A DNA stretch of 61,693 nt from Tateyamaria pelophila. GTDB lineage: Bacteria; Pseudomonadota; Alphaproteobacteria; Rhodobacterales; Rhodobacteraceae. Position 1 is the stretch's first letter, and the number at the start of each line of letters is the position of its first letter. Below are positions 34,064-42,488 of the stretch, piece by piece. The position numbers and the translations under genes are program-made. The stretch is from contig NZ_JAIMIA010000022.1 in assembly GCF_019966495.1 (NCBI RefSeq), positions 1 to 61,693 on the forward strand. The letters run 5' to 3'. A model generated the notes under the pieces. It was not told the origin of the DNA and searched no databases. It worked only from the letters and a program-made list of their open reading frames with translations.

Positions 34064-34215
34064 GCCCGCTCCATAATCGCAAGACGGGCAGCGAGGCCCG
34101 CAAGAAAAAAGACCGATCGCCGGTCCAACGCAAAGCTGTCGCCGACCGAAACGGCCCTCGCTTCTGACATGACCAAGCGCGGAACACAGGCCAGTGACAA
34201 AACCGGATCAACCAT
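34060..34215 (-). CDS. Possible 51-residue protein between the glycosylase gene and moaB
   Basis: The ATG at 34215 overlaps the end of the uracil-DNA glycosylase gene by 8 nt, and the TGA overlaps the moaB start by 4 nt. The ORF therefore fills the gap exactly, the pattern of a coupled gene. The product begins MVDPVLSLACVPRLVMSEAR and contains a hydrophobic patch (VFFLAGLAARLAIM). No family is recognised and there is no independent ribosome site, so it may be translated only by coupling or may be spurious. Confidence 0.48.
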   Translation of the reverse strand: MVDPVLSLACVPRLVMSEARAVSVGDSFALDRRSVFFLAGLAARLAIMERA

Positions 34216-34972
34216 CGCGTAACCGCGCCTTGAGGCTGAGCAAATCGGCCCAGGCTTCACGTTTTGCCAGTGGCGTGCGCAACAGATAGGCCGGATGAAA
34301 CATGGGCAACGCTGGTTTGCCCTGCGCCTCGACCCAATCGCCGCGCAAACGGGTGATGCCGCGCTTGCCAAGCAGGGCCTGACAGCTGTGATTGCCCATG
34401 ATGACCAGAACATCCGGATTGGCCAAGGCGATATGACGATCTAGGAAAGGCTGCATCATCGCGACCTCTTCAGGCTTTGGATCACGGTTCTGCGGTGGGC
34501 GCCAGGGCAGGACATTGGTGATATAGACCGATGTTTCGCGGCTCAGATCGATGGCCGCCAGCATCTTGTCGAGCAACTGACCGGCAGGGCCGACAAAGGG
34601 GCGCCCCTCGCGATCTTCATCGCGCCCGGGCGCTTCGCCAACGATCATCACACGCGCGCCGGGCACGCCGTCGGCAAAGACCAGATTGCGCGCACCGCGC
34701 TTCAACTCGCAATGCTCGAACGCCCCGAGGGCTGCGCGCAACCCGTCCAGATCACTGGCCGAGGCCGCAGCCGCCCGCGCAGCCGCGACCGGATCAATCT
34801 CGCTTGGCATCTCCGGTTCGGCCGTCTGAACGATACGCGCAATCGCGGGTTTGGGTGCGGGCGGCGGGACGTCATAGCGATTGACGGGTACATCACCGAT
34901 ACACTCATCCGCGCCCAGCTCAATCTGCCAGGCCAGCATCGCCGCCGCGTTATGATAGTTCACCGATTCCAT
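34208..34972 (-). CDS. Uracil-DNA glycosylase, family-4-like without the iron-sulfur cysteines
   Basis: A 254-residue protein. A variable N terminus (1-75) is followed by a family-4-type glycosylase core with motif A GEAPGRDEDREGRPFVGPAG (from residue 112) and motif B HPAYLLR (226-232). It would remove uracil from DNA. Thermophilic family-4 enzymes bind 4Fe-4S with four Cys. Here only one aligned Cys is left (Cys88 in EHCELKRG); the usual KC before RPP is PW in ITNVLPWRPPQNRDP, and the following Cys position is MQ. It is divergent from pyrB and probably co-transcribed with moaB. Confidence 0.88.
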   Translation of the reverse strand: MESVNYHNAAAMLAWQIELGADECIGDVPVNRYDVPPPAPKPAIARIVQTAEPEMPSEIDPVAAARAAAASASDLDGLRAALGAFEHCELKRGARNLVFADGVPGARVMIVGEAPGRDEDREGRPFVGPAGQLLDKMLAAIDLSRETSVYITNVLPWRPPQNRDPKPEEVAMMQPFLDRHIALANPDVLVIMGNHSCQALLGKRGITRLRGDWVEAQGKPALPMFHPAYLLRTPLAKREAWADLLSLKARLRDG

Positions 34973-35125
34973 TACTCAGACTCTATCGCTCCGGAACCGG
35001 AACAGGAACGCCCCATCGAACTTTTGCAAATCCTCACGTCAATGTTTCCCAGATACTGAGGCCCGCCCGCTTGCCGCGCGCCTGCCTGCACGCTTATAAG
35101 CACCTGAACGCGCCAAGGGATTGCC

Positions 35126-36070
35126 ATGACCTTTACCCACCGCCACCTCCTCGGGATCGAACATCTGCGGCCCGAAGAAATCGTGACCCTGCTGGATCTG
35201 GCCGATGACTATGTGACCCTGAACCGCGCTGCGGAAAAGCACGGGGCCGCACTGGCCGGGCTGACACAGATCAACATGTTTTTCGAAAACTCGACCCGCA
35301 CGCAAGCCAGCTTTGAGTTGGCAGGCAAGCGGCTCGGTGCGGACGTGATGAACATGGCGATGCAGGCCAGTTCGATCACCAAGGGCGAAACGCTGATCGA
35401 CACCGCCATGACGCTGAACGCAATGCACCCCGATCTTCTGGTGGTGCGGCATCCGCATTCGGGTGCCGTGGACCTGTTGGCGCAAAAAGTGAACTGCGCC
35501 GTCCTGAATGCGGGCGACGGGCGGCACGAACACCCAACGCAGGCCTTGCTCGACGCGTTGACCATCCGGCGCGCCAAGGGGCGGTTGCACCGGCTCAACA
35601 TCGCAATCTGTGGCGATATCGCCCACAGTCGCGTGGCACGCTCCAACATCATCCTGCTGGGGAAAATGGAAAACCGGATTCGTCTGATCGGCCCTCCGAC
35701 CCTGATGCCTGCCGGAATCAATGAATTTGGTGTCGAGGTTTATGACAACATGCAAAAAGGTCTCGACGACGTGGACGTCGTAATGATGCTGCGGCTGCAA
35801 CGCGAGCGGATGGATGGCGGCTTTATCCCGTCCGAACGGGAGTATTATCACCGCTTCGGCCTCGACGCGGACAAACTGGCGCACGCCAAACCGGATGCCA
35901 TCGTCATGCACCCCGGCCCAATGAACCGCGGCGTGGAGATTGACGGAACACTGGCCGACGACATCAATCGCTCCGTCATTCAGGATCAGGTGGAGATGGG
36001 CGTGGCCGTGCGCATGGCGGCCATGGATCTGCTGGCGCGCAATCTGCGCACCGTGCGAGGGGCGGCATGA
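35126..36070 (+). CDS. pyrB: Aspartate carbamoyltransferase catalytic subunit
   Basis: It makes carbamoyl aspartate in pyrimidine synthesis. It has 314 residues. The carbamoyl-phosphate site is [20 protein letters not shown] (about 52-71); HPSTRT-type and HPTQALLD blocks are present ([14 protein letters not shown]), plus [17 protein letters not shown] and [19 protein letters not shown] precedes the ATG. It overlaps a downstream unknown gene by 4 nt, then a dihydroorotase-like gene that lacks zinc ligands. This arrangement recalls the class-A enzyme in which an inactive dihydroorotase is a structural partner. Confidence 0.96.
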   Translation: MTFTHRHLLGIEHLRPEEIVTLLDLADDYVTLNRAAEKHGAALAGLTQINMFFENSTRTQASFELAGKRLGADVMNMAMQASSITKGETLIDTAMTLNAMHPDLLVVRHPHSGAVDLLAQKVNCAVLNAGDGRHEHPTQALLDALTIRRAKGRLHRLNIAICGDIAHSRVARSNIILLGKMENRIRLIGPPTLMPAGINEFGVEVYDNMQKGLDDVDVVMMLRLQRERMDGGFIPSEREYYHRFGLDADKLAHAKPDAIVMHPGPMNRGVEIDGTLADDINRSVIQDQVEMGVAVRMAAMDLLARNLRTVRGAA

Positions 36071-36618
36071 GCGCCCCGATTGATATCCCGGCCCACGAGG
36101 TCGGCCGAATCCGGCTCTTTTCTCTGTCCCTGACAGACTCCGAAGCCAAAAATCTGCAAGGCGACGCCGCAGCGCTGCAAAAGATGCTCGGTGCGGACGT
36201 GGATACCGAATATGTGGATGTCTTTCCGCTTTCCAATCTCGAAGGGGTCGGCCTCGCAGGGTTCCTGCGCGACGGCAATGCGGTGTCCACCGATCAACTG
36301 GCGCCCGATCGCGGCAAGCTCGACAAGCTCGACGCTTTGGGCGGCTGGGTTCTGATTGTTTATTCGAGTGCGTTCCGAAACACCGCCACCACGTTGACGC
36401 CCGCCCCTGCCCTGACCCTGATCGGAACCTACGGCGAGGCAATGACAGACTGGACCGCCACCGAAACCGTCAGGGCGGACGCGGCAAAACCCTTCACCGC
36501 GCCCCCTGAAACCGTAAAGAAGCGCCCCTCGGACGCCGCCATGTCCGGGCGCATCGCAACCATCGCGCTGATTGTCATGTTTGCCCTGACCGCGCTGATC
36601 ATCTGGATCGCGGCATGA
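36067..36618 (+). CDS. Unknown tail-anchored protein inside the pyr operon
   Basis: A 183-residue protein with 4-nt overlaps at both ends (pyrB before, dihydroorotase-like gene after). The soluble N-terminal part (1-130; [40 protein letters not shown]) is acidic; a Pro/Lys linker follows; the last 22 residues ([21 protein letters not shown]) are a membrane helix. This is a tail-anchored layout. I do not recognise the family. Co-translation with pyrB and the pseudo-dihydroorotase suggests a role near pyrimidine synthesis, but this is positional inference. Confidence 0.85.
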   Translation: MSAPIDIPAHEVGRIRLFSLSLTDSEAKNLQGDAAALQKMLGADVDTEYVDVFPLSNLEGVGLAGFLRDGNAVSTDQLAPDRGKLDKLDALGGWVLIVYSSAFRNTATTLTPAPALTLIGTYGEAMTDWTATETVRADAAKPFTAPPETVKKRPSDAAMSGRIATIALIVMFALTALIIWIAA

Positions 36619-37898
36619 TGGACATACTCTTGACCAACGCCAAGCTGATCGACCCCGAGGCAGGTGGCGTGACCTTCGGTGCACTGGCCGTCAGGGACGG
36701 CAAGATCGCGGCCATCATCACCGATGACAGCCCCCTGCCCGCGGCGCGCGAGACGATTGATTGCAACCGCAAGCACCTCGCCCCCGGCATCGTCGATATC
36801 GGCGTCAAAGTCTGTGAGCCGGGGGAGCGGCACAAGGAAAGCTTTGGCACGGCCGGTCTGGCGGCAGCCGCTGGCGGGGTGACCACCATGGTGACGCGCC
36901 CCGACACGGATCCGGCCATCGACAACCCCGAAACGCTGGAATTCGTCATCCGCCGCGCCCGCGAAGCCGCTCCCGTCAACGTCCTGCCCATGGCCGCGCT
37001 GACCAAAGGGCGGCAAGGGCGTGAAATGACCGAGATCGGGTTTCTGCTGGATGCAGGTGCTGTCGCCTTCACCGATTGTGACCACGTGGTCACCGATAGC
37101 AAGGTACTTGGCCGCGCGCTGGCCTACGCCAGGTCGCTCGGTGCGCTCGTGCTGGGCCACCCTCAGGATCCGGGCCTCAGCGCAGGTGCTGCGGCAACAT
37201 CCGGGAAATTTGCATCGCTGCGCGGATTGCCCGCCGTGTCGCCCATGGCCGAGCGTATGGGCCTTGATCGTGACATCGCGATGATCGAAATGACCGGTGC
37301 CCGCTATCACGCCGACCAGATCACCGCCGCCCGCGCCCTGCCACCGCTGGAACGGGCCAAGCAGAACGGGTTCGACATCACGGCAGGCACATCGATTCAC
37401 CACCTGACGCTCAATGCGCTGGACGTGGCCGACTACCGAACCTTCTTCAAGCTCAAGCCACCACTGCGCGATGAAGAAGATCGCCTTGCCATCGCCGAGG
37501 CCGTCCAGACCGGCCTGATCGACGTGATCAGTTCGATGCACACCCCCCAGGACGAAGAAAGCAAGCGCTTGCCCTTCGAGGCCGCCGCCAGCGGTGCCGT
37601 GGCACTGGAGACGCTGTTGCCCGCCGCGATGCAACTCTTCCATGCAGGCTCCATCGATCTGCCGACGCTGTGGCGGGCGATGTCGCTGAACCCGGCCAAG
37701 AGGCTGGGGCTGCCCTCCGGGCGGCTGGCCATCGGCGCGCCGGCCGATCTGGTGGTGTTTGACCCGCATGCCCCGTTTGTCATGGATCGCACGATGCTCC
37801 ATTCCAAGTCGCGCAACACGCCCTTTGACGGGGCTCGTATGCAGGGTAAGGTCATCGCGACATATGTCGCTGGCGCGCCCGTTTATCAAAGGTCCTGA
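36615..37898 (+). CDS. Dihydroorotase-like protein, predicted inactive (PyrC'/PyrX type)
   Basis: A 427-residue amidohydrolase-fold protein of the dihydroorotase family. The usual HxH zinc ligands and following Arg (HVHLREPG) are replaced: residues 61-70 read DIGVKVCEPG, with Gly63, Lys65 and Cys67. The late catalytic Asp (DHAPH) is Met308 in ISSMHTPQ. Other blocks are kept (SIHHLTLNALDVAD, SLNPAKRLGLPSGRLAIGAP). Loss of these residues predicts no dihydroorotase activity. In Pseudomonas a similar inactive PyrC' is needed to assemble PyrB, which fits this position two genes after pyrB. A true pyrC is expected elsewhere. Confidence 0.9.
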   Translation: MMDILLTNAKLIDPEAGGVTFGALAVRDGKIAAIITDDSPLPAARETIDCNRKHLAPGIVDIGVKVCEPGERHKESFGTAGLAAAAGGVTTMVTRPDTDPAIDNPETLEFVIRRAREAAPVNVLPMAALTKGRQGREMTEIGFLLDAGAVAFTDCDHVVTDSKVLGRALAYARSLGALVLGHPQDPGLSAGAAATSGKFASLRGLPAVSPMAERMGLDRDIAMIEMTGARYHADQITAARALPPLERAKQNGFDITAGTSIHHLTLNALDVADYRTFFKLKPPLRDEEDRLAIAEAVQTGLIDVISSMHTPQDEESKRLPFEAAASGAVALETLLPAAMQLFHAGSIDLPTLWRAMSLNPAKRLGLPSGRLAIGAPADLVVFDPHAPFVMDRTMLHSKSRNTPFDGARMQGKVIATYVAGAPVYQRS

Positions 37899-38512
37899 TG
37901 CCCTTACTTGAATCGTCTTTCTCCGTCCTGGCCCTCTGGGCCGTGATCGGATATCTGCTCGGGTCCATTCCTTTCGGGATGGTGCTGGCAAAAGTCATGA
38001 ACCTTGGCAACCTGCGCGAAGTCGGGTCGGGCAACATCGGCGCAACCAACGTCCTGCGCACCGGCAACAAGACCGCCGCTGCGCTGACGCTGTTGCTGGA
38101 TGCAGGCAAAGGGGCCGCCGCGTTTCTGCTGGCCTGGGGCCTGACAGGGGCAGAAGACGCCGCCCAAATCGCAGGCCTTGCCGCGATGTTCGGGCATTGC
38201 TATCCGGTCTGGCTGAAATTCAACGGCGGCAAGGGGGTCGCCACCTTTCTCGGGTTGATGCTGGCGCTCAGCCTGCCGGTCGGCGCCGCGTGTTGTGCGG
38301 CGTGGGTTGTGGGGGCCGGGGTCAGCCGGATCTCGTCCATGGGCGCGCTTGTCGCTGCTGCCTCCTCGACATTTTTCATGGCCTTTCTCGGCTTGCCGCA
38401 GGCCTTGGTTCTGGGTGTCATCCTGACCTTGCTGATCTTTTGGCGGCACCGGGGGAATATCGCCCGCATCCGTGCGGGCACCGAACCCCGGATCGGCAAG
38501 AAGTCCCAGTGA
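37898..38512 (+). CDS. plsY: Acyl-phosphate glycerol-3-phosphate acyltransferase PlsY
   Basis: A 204-residue inner-membrane enzyme that acylates glycerol-3-phosphate with acyl-phosphate, the first step of phospholipid synthesis. The three conserved motifs are visible: LLGSIPFGMVLAK, GSGNIGATNVLRTG and GHCYPVWLKFNGGKGVATFLG. It has about five membrane spans. Its ATG shares 1 nt with the stop of the preceding gene (TGATG), and its stop overlaps the next GTG by 4 nt. Confidence 0.96.
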   Translation: MPLLESSFSVLALWAVIGYLLGSIPFGMVLAKVMNLGNLREVGSGNIGATNVLRTGNKTAAALTLLLDAGKGAAAFLLAWGLTGAEDAAQIAGLAAMFGHCYPVWLKFNGGKGVATFLGLMLALSLPVGAACCAAWVVGAGVSRISSMGALVAAASSTFFMAFLGLPQALVLGVILTLLIFWRHRGNIARIRAGTEPRIGKKSQ

Positions 38513-38763
38513 CCGGCTTTGCCACGGCCCTGGCCGCCTTGCCCATGGGCACCTTTACCGGCACCGCATTCGGGCGACGCTATGTCGTCACGAAATCAGC
38601 ATTTTCCGCGGGCAAATCGGTGAAACTGGTGGCCGAAGAGTTGGGCGGCACCGACTATATCAGCCTCAACTGGTATGATCTGGCGTCAGGGGACCGGTTG
38701 AAACCCTGTGAAATGTCTGCGGCCAAAGTCACTGCGTTTGTCATGGCCTTACAGCCGGAGTAA
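38509..38763 (+). CDS. Unknown 84-residue protein downstream of plsY
   Basis: The GTG at 38509 overlaps the plsY stop by 4 nt. The product has MGTFTGTAFGRRYVVTKSAF near the N terminus, then SVKLVAEELGGTDYISLNWY and LKPCEMSAAKVTAFVMALQP. It is cytoplasmic, beta-rich in the first half and ends in a helix. I recall close relatives in Rhodobacteraceae but no function. A G/C hairpin follows. It completes the pyrB-plsY transcript. Confidence 0.8.
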   Translation: MTGFATALAALPMGTFTGTAFGRRYVVTKSAFSAGKSVKLVAEELGGTDYISLNWYDLASGDRLKPCEMSAAKVTAFVMALQPE

Positions 38764-38786
38764 CCTCGCCCTTTTTGCAGCCATCT

Positions 38787-38814
38787 GCCCCCCCCGCCGC
38801 GAGCTGAGGGGGGC
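38787..38814. terminator. Convergent terminator hairpin
   Basis: A C-run and a matching GGGGGGC block form a G/C-rich stem between the pyr-plsY operon and the convergent gshA gene. No clear T-tract is present. Confidence 0.55.
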
Positions 38815-38820
38815 GTGACC

Positions 38821-40191
38821 TCAGTAGGAATAGTCGGCAAACACCCGCGATATATCGCCGTTCCAATCGCCGTGGTAATGCTCCAAAAGCTCATCGGCGG
38901 GCACTTTTCCGGTCTCGATGCTTTCGTGCAGGGCATTCAGGAAATGGGTCTCATTCGGCACCAGACCACCCGCGCCGGGCCGTGCGCGGGCCTCAAGCCC
39001 CGCCTGACTGATCGCGACAGCTTCGCGGGCCAGATCGTGCATGTTGATGCCCGCAACCTTGGCCTGCAATCCGTCAACCGAGGCCGCCACCCGCAGCGCC
39101 TCGCGCTGATCGGCCGTGAACCCCTTGACCAGATCCCACGCCGCATCCAGCGCCGTCTGGTCATACATCAGGCCAACCCAGAACGCGGGCAAGGCGCACA
39201 AACGCCGCCAAGGCCCCCCATCGGCCCCGCGCATTTCGATATATTTCTTCATTCGCGCCTCGGGAAAGGCGGTGGTGAGATGATCGGCCCAGTCGCTCAG
39301 CGTCGGCGTCTCGCCCGGCAGCGCGGGCAGCTTGCCTTTCAGGAAATCACGAAACGACATGCCCAGCGCATCGATATACTTGCCATCGCGGTAAACAAAA
39401 TACATCGGCACATCAAGCGCATATTGCACCCAAGCCTCAAAGCCGAAGCCTTCGTCGAAAATGAACGGGATCATGCCCGTCCGGTCGGGATCAAGGTCGC
39501 GCCACACCCGGCTGCGCCAGGATTTGTGACCGTTGATCTTGTTCTCGAAAAACGGGGAATTCGCAAAGAGCGCCGTCGCCACGGGCTGCAACGCAATCGC
39601 CACTCGCATCTTTTGCACCATGTCCGCCTCGGACCCGAAATCAAGGTTCACCTGCACGGTGCAGGTGCGGCGCATCATGGTGCGGCCCATCGTGCCGACC
39701 TTGCCCATATAGGCATCCATCAATTTGTAGCGGCCCTTGGGCATCAAGGGCATTTCCTCGTGTGTCCAGATCGGAGCCGCACCCAGACCGATGAAGCCGA
39801 CACCGATCTCGTTGGCGATGTCCATGACTTCGCGCAGGTGCTGGTTCACTTCATCGCAGGTCTCATGGATGGTTTCCAAAGGCGCACCGGACAATTCCAG
39901 CGCTCCGCCCGGCTCAAGCGACACGTTTGCACCGTCTTTTTCCAAGCCCGTCAGCTTGCCGCCTTCGCGCACCTCGGTCCAGTTGTGACGATCCCGCAAT
40001 GCCCCCAGAACCGCCTCGATCGAGCGTTCGCCTTCGAACGGCAGCGGGTTCAGCGTGTCGCGGCAATAGCCGAATTTTTCGTGCTCGGTCCCGATGCGCC
40101 AGTCGGCCTTGGGTTTACAGCCGTCGGCCAGATACTGGGCCAATTGGTCGTGATGTTCGATCGGCCCACCGCCGGACTGAGGAATAGACAT
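38821..40191 (-). CDS. gshA: Glutamate-cysteine ligase, plant/alphaproteobacterial type
   Basis: It joins glutamate and cysteine, the first step of glutathione synthesis. The ATG at 40191 gives 456 residues, the usual size; GGAGC lies about 8 nt upstream, and the frame's upstream extension is not conserved. Family blocks: WRIGTEHEKFGYCRDTLNPL, LEPGGALELSGAPLETIHET, GIGFIGLGAAPIWTHEEMP-like sequence, RTCTVQVNLDFGSEADMV and the C-terminal LEHYHGDWNGD. It is monocistronic, 147 nt downstream of the small membrane-protein gene. Confidence 0.94.
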   Translation of the reverse strand: MSIPQSGGGPIEHHDQLAQYLADGCKPKADWRIGTEHEKFGYCRDTLNPLPFEGERSIEAVLGALRDRHNWTEVREGGKLTGLEKDGANVSLEPGGALELSGAPLETIHETCDEVNQHLREVMDIANEIGVGFIGLGAAPIWTHEEMPLMPKGRYKLMDAYMGKVGTMGRTMMRRTCTVQVNLDFGSEADMVQKMRVAIALQPVATALFANSPFFENKINGHKSWRSRVWRDLDPDRTGMIPFIFDEGFGFEAWVQYALDVPMYFVYRDGKYIDALGMSFRDFLKGKLPALPGETPTLSDWADHLTTAFPEARMKKYIEMRGADGGPWRRLCALPAFWVGLMYDQTALDAAWDLVKGFTADQREALRVAASVDGLQAKVAGINMHDLAREAVAISQAGLEARARPGAGGLVPNETHFLNALHESIETGKVPADELLEHYHGDWNGDISRVFADYSY

Positions 40192-40337
40192 AGGGGTGCT
40201 CCAGTATGCATTGGCCTTAGGCGGGTAGGGATGGTGGGATTTGATCGGGGTGTCAATGCAGCCCGTCCCGATGTCCGGACAGGCATCGCTGTGCGCGGCT
40301 GCACAGGTCCAGAGGTGCACTTTAGTTCATACGGCGC

Positions 40338-40874
40338 TCAGGCAGACCCGCGCGGCACCATATCGACCAAGGATGGGCGCGGACGTTCCCAGATGACAAC
40401 CGCCACGTCGGGCGTGTCCTGCAATTGCGCCAGCATCCGTTCGGTGCGCAGACCCGGCAGGGCCGCGAAGGCATCGAACAGGGCATCTGCTCCGGCCGCA
40501 TCGACGGGAATCATGAGTGCGGGGCCGTCCACCTGCTCCAGCATCCAATGCGCCGGACGCAGGCTGCCATCCAACTTGAGACGCGAAAGTTCGCGCAGTG
40601 CCACAGCGCCGCCCGTCAGCGGGCCGAAATAGGTCACCTGGCCCTCGTCGACCTGCACCGCCCCCAAGCCATTGCCAGCACCGCGAAACCGCCCCCTTTG
40701 CAATCCGACCATGATCAACGCACCTGCTCCGACCAGCAACACCGGCGCAATCCAGCCCAACAACCCCTGCGGCCCCGCCAGCCACCACAGCGCCAGCACC
40801 GCGAGTGCCACGCCAACCAATACTTCGCGCCAGCGCCAGACGGCGGCAGAGGCTTCGGGCCTGATAAAACTCAT
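40338..40874 (-). CDS. Unknown membrane protein
   Basis: A 178-residue protein with two adjacent membrane spans (about 17-58, VLVGVALAVLALWWLAGPQG then LLGWIAPVLLVGAGALIMVG), followed by a soluble domain with VQVDEGQVTYFGPLTGGAVA and WMLEQVDGPALMIPVDAAGA. The two-helix anchor plus a PH-like beta domain suggests a small membrane-anchored protein. The family is not named. The ATG overlaps the acetyltransferase stop by 4 nt, so it belongs to the rsmE-acetyltransferase transcript. Confidence 0.8.
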   Translation of the reverse strand: MSFIRPEASAAVWRWREVLVGVALAVLALWWLAGPQGLLGWIAPVLLVGAGALIMVGLQRGRFRGAGNGLGAVQVDEGQVTYFGPLTGGAVALRELSRLKLDGSLRPAHWMLEQVDGPALMIPVDAAGADALFDAFAALPGLRTERMLAQLQDTPDVAVVIWERPRPSLVDMVPRGSA

Positions 40875-41749
40875 GATGTCTCTCCGATCACCGTGGGCGT
40901 CTGCAACACACTGACACGGTACTGTCCGATCAAACGATAGCCAAGCGCCTCATAGGCGCGCACGGCAGGTTCATTGTTGGCAAAGAGCACCGATTGCGTC
41001 ACGCCCTGCGCCGCACAGGCGCGCAACAGCCCCGCAAGAGCACGCCGCGCATATCCACGACCGCGCAGCGGGGCCGGGGTATAGACTCCGCCAATCTGAA
41101 CGATGTCCGGCAAACGCGCATTGATCCCGGCCATCGACACCGCATCACCTTCATGATCCAACAGCATGACGTCAGGGCTGTCGATGGCGCGGGCGGCGCG
41201 AGCCAGCACATCCTCTGTCGGCGGCGTGCCGACCGGAGCAAGGCCTGCGTCCTGTTCATAGCCGTTGAACCAGTTTTCCAGCATCGGCAAATCTTCGACG
41301 ACAGCTTTGCGGACGGCGACGGGGCCACAGATCAGCTGCCCAATCTCCAGATGATATAACGGCTCGTCTGTATGGACCTGCCACGACGCTTCGGACAGTC
41401 CCAATGCGGTCAGACAGGCCGCCACCTGCTCTGGCACACCGGTCATGCCACGCACCCGGCGGCCAGTGATCCGAGCTGCAAAATCCGCCCAAAGCGCGAC
41501 AGGTGCCTTTGGCGCCTGCGCCATCACATAGCCGGAATTGGTAATTCCAAAAACCGCACTGATCGTCGAACCTGTTTCGTCGACGAAAAATGCCGTCCCA
41601 TGTGGTGACACAGTATCGTGGGTCCCGTGGGCGGCCAGATTCGCGCGCAGAAACATCGAGGTCGCAGCGTGCGATGCGAGGAATGTGTCGATCGCGGAGG
41701 CATCCTCTGGGGTGGCCGCTCGAAGTGTCCGGCAATCCCCCCTGTTCAC
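40871..41749 (-). CDS. GNAT-family N-acetyltransferase
   Basis: About 292 residues from a GTG at 41749 that overlaps the rsmE stop by 4 nt; the frame extends further upstream, antisense-like inside rsmE, without homology. The C-terminal half (about 160-290) is a GNAT domain with IGGVYTPAPLRGRGYARRAL as the acetyl-CoA loop and FANNEPAVRAYEALGYRLIG after it. The N-terminal half may be a degenerate second GNAT unit. The substrate is unknown. It is flanked by coupled genes on both sides. Confidence 0.87.
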   Translation of the reverse strand: MNRGDCRTLRAATPEDASAIDTFLASHAATSMFLRANLAAHGTHDTVSPHGTAFFVDETGSTISAVFGITNSGYVMAQAPKAPVALWADFAARITGRRVRGMTGVPEQVAACLTALGLSEASWQVHTDEPLYHLEIGQLICGPVAVRKAVVEDLPMLENWFNGYEQDAGLAPVGTPPTEDVLARAARAIDSPDVMLLDHEGDAVSMAGINARLPDIVQIGGVYTPAPLRGRGYARRALAGLLRACAAQGVTQSVLFANNEPAVRAYEALGYRLIGQYRVSVLQTPTVIGETS

Positions 41750-42477
41750 GTCCAATCCCCCAATGCCATCTGCCACAGGGTCAAAGCGGCGACAGCCGCT
41801 GTATCGGCACGCAGAATCCGTGGGCCAAGAGAGACGGCATGGGCCTGATCCAGACCGTGCAAACGGGCGCGTTCGCGCTCGGAAAAGCCCCCCTCCGGCC
41901 CGATCAGAATCGCCCAAGGGCCGGGATTGTCCCGTAAGGCGGGCGTGTCGCCCGCCCCTGCCCCAACCATCGCTTCGTCACAAAACAGCAACCGACGCTC
42001 ACCCAGCGTGGCCAAGGCACGATCCAGCCGCTGCATCTCCGCCACCTCGGGGACGAACGTTCCGCCGCACTGCTCCGCGGCCTCGACCGCGTGGGCCTGC
42101 AGACGATCCCTCTGGACCCGGCCTGCATTGGTGAATTCCGTTTGCACGGGCACAATGCGACGCGCGCCCATCTCGGCCGCTTTTTCGACGATGAAATCCG
42201 TGCGGGCCTTCTTGATGGGCGCAAACATCAGCCAGAGGTCCGGGGGCAAATGCACATCGCGGGTTTTGGTGACACAAGTCAGAACACCGCTCCGCTTGCC
42301 CGCTTCGACCACTTCGGCGCGCCATTCGCCGTCGCTCCCATTGAACAGCAACACAGCCGCGCCGACGGACAGTCGCATGACCCCGAAGAGGTAATGCGCC
42401 TGCTCCCGCGACAGCACGACGGATTGCCCCTGCCCCAAGGGGTGCTCTACATAAAGGCGGATCTTTGCGTCATTCAT
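41746..42477 (-). CDS. rsmE: 16S rRNA (uracil1498-N3)-methyltransferase
   Basis: A 243-residue SPOUT-fold enzyme that methylates U1498 of 16S rRNA. It has an N-terminal PUA-like part (IRLYVEHPLGQGQSVVLSRE) and the knotted SAM site with AILIGPEGGFSERERARL and SLGPRILRADTAAVAAL. The ATG at 42477 begins the conserved N terminus; upstream sequence in the same frame is not homologous. The stop overlaps the acetyltransferase start. It is divergent from ubiA by 11 nt. Confidence 0.94.
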   Translation of the reverse strand: MNDAKIRLYVEHPLGQGQSVVLSREQAHYLFGVMRLSVGAAVLLFNGSDGEWRAEVVEAGKRSGVLTCVTKTRDVHLPPDLWLMFAPIKKARTDFIVEKAAEMGARRIVPVQTEFTNAGRVQRDRLQAHAVEAAEQCGGTFVPEVAEMQRLDRALATLGERRLLFCDEAMVGAGAGDTPALRDNPGPWAILIGPEGGFSERERARLHGLDQAHAVSLGPRILRADTAAVAALTLWQMALGDWT

Positions 42478-42488
42478 GGAACCTACAT

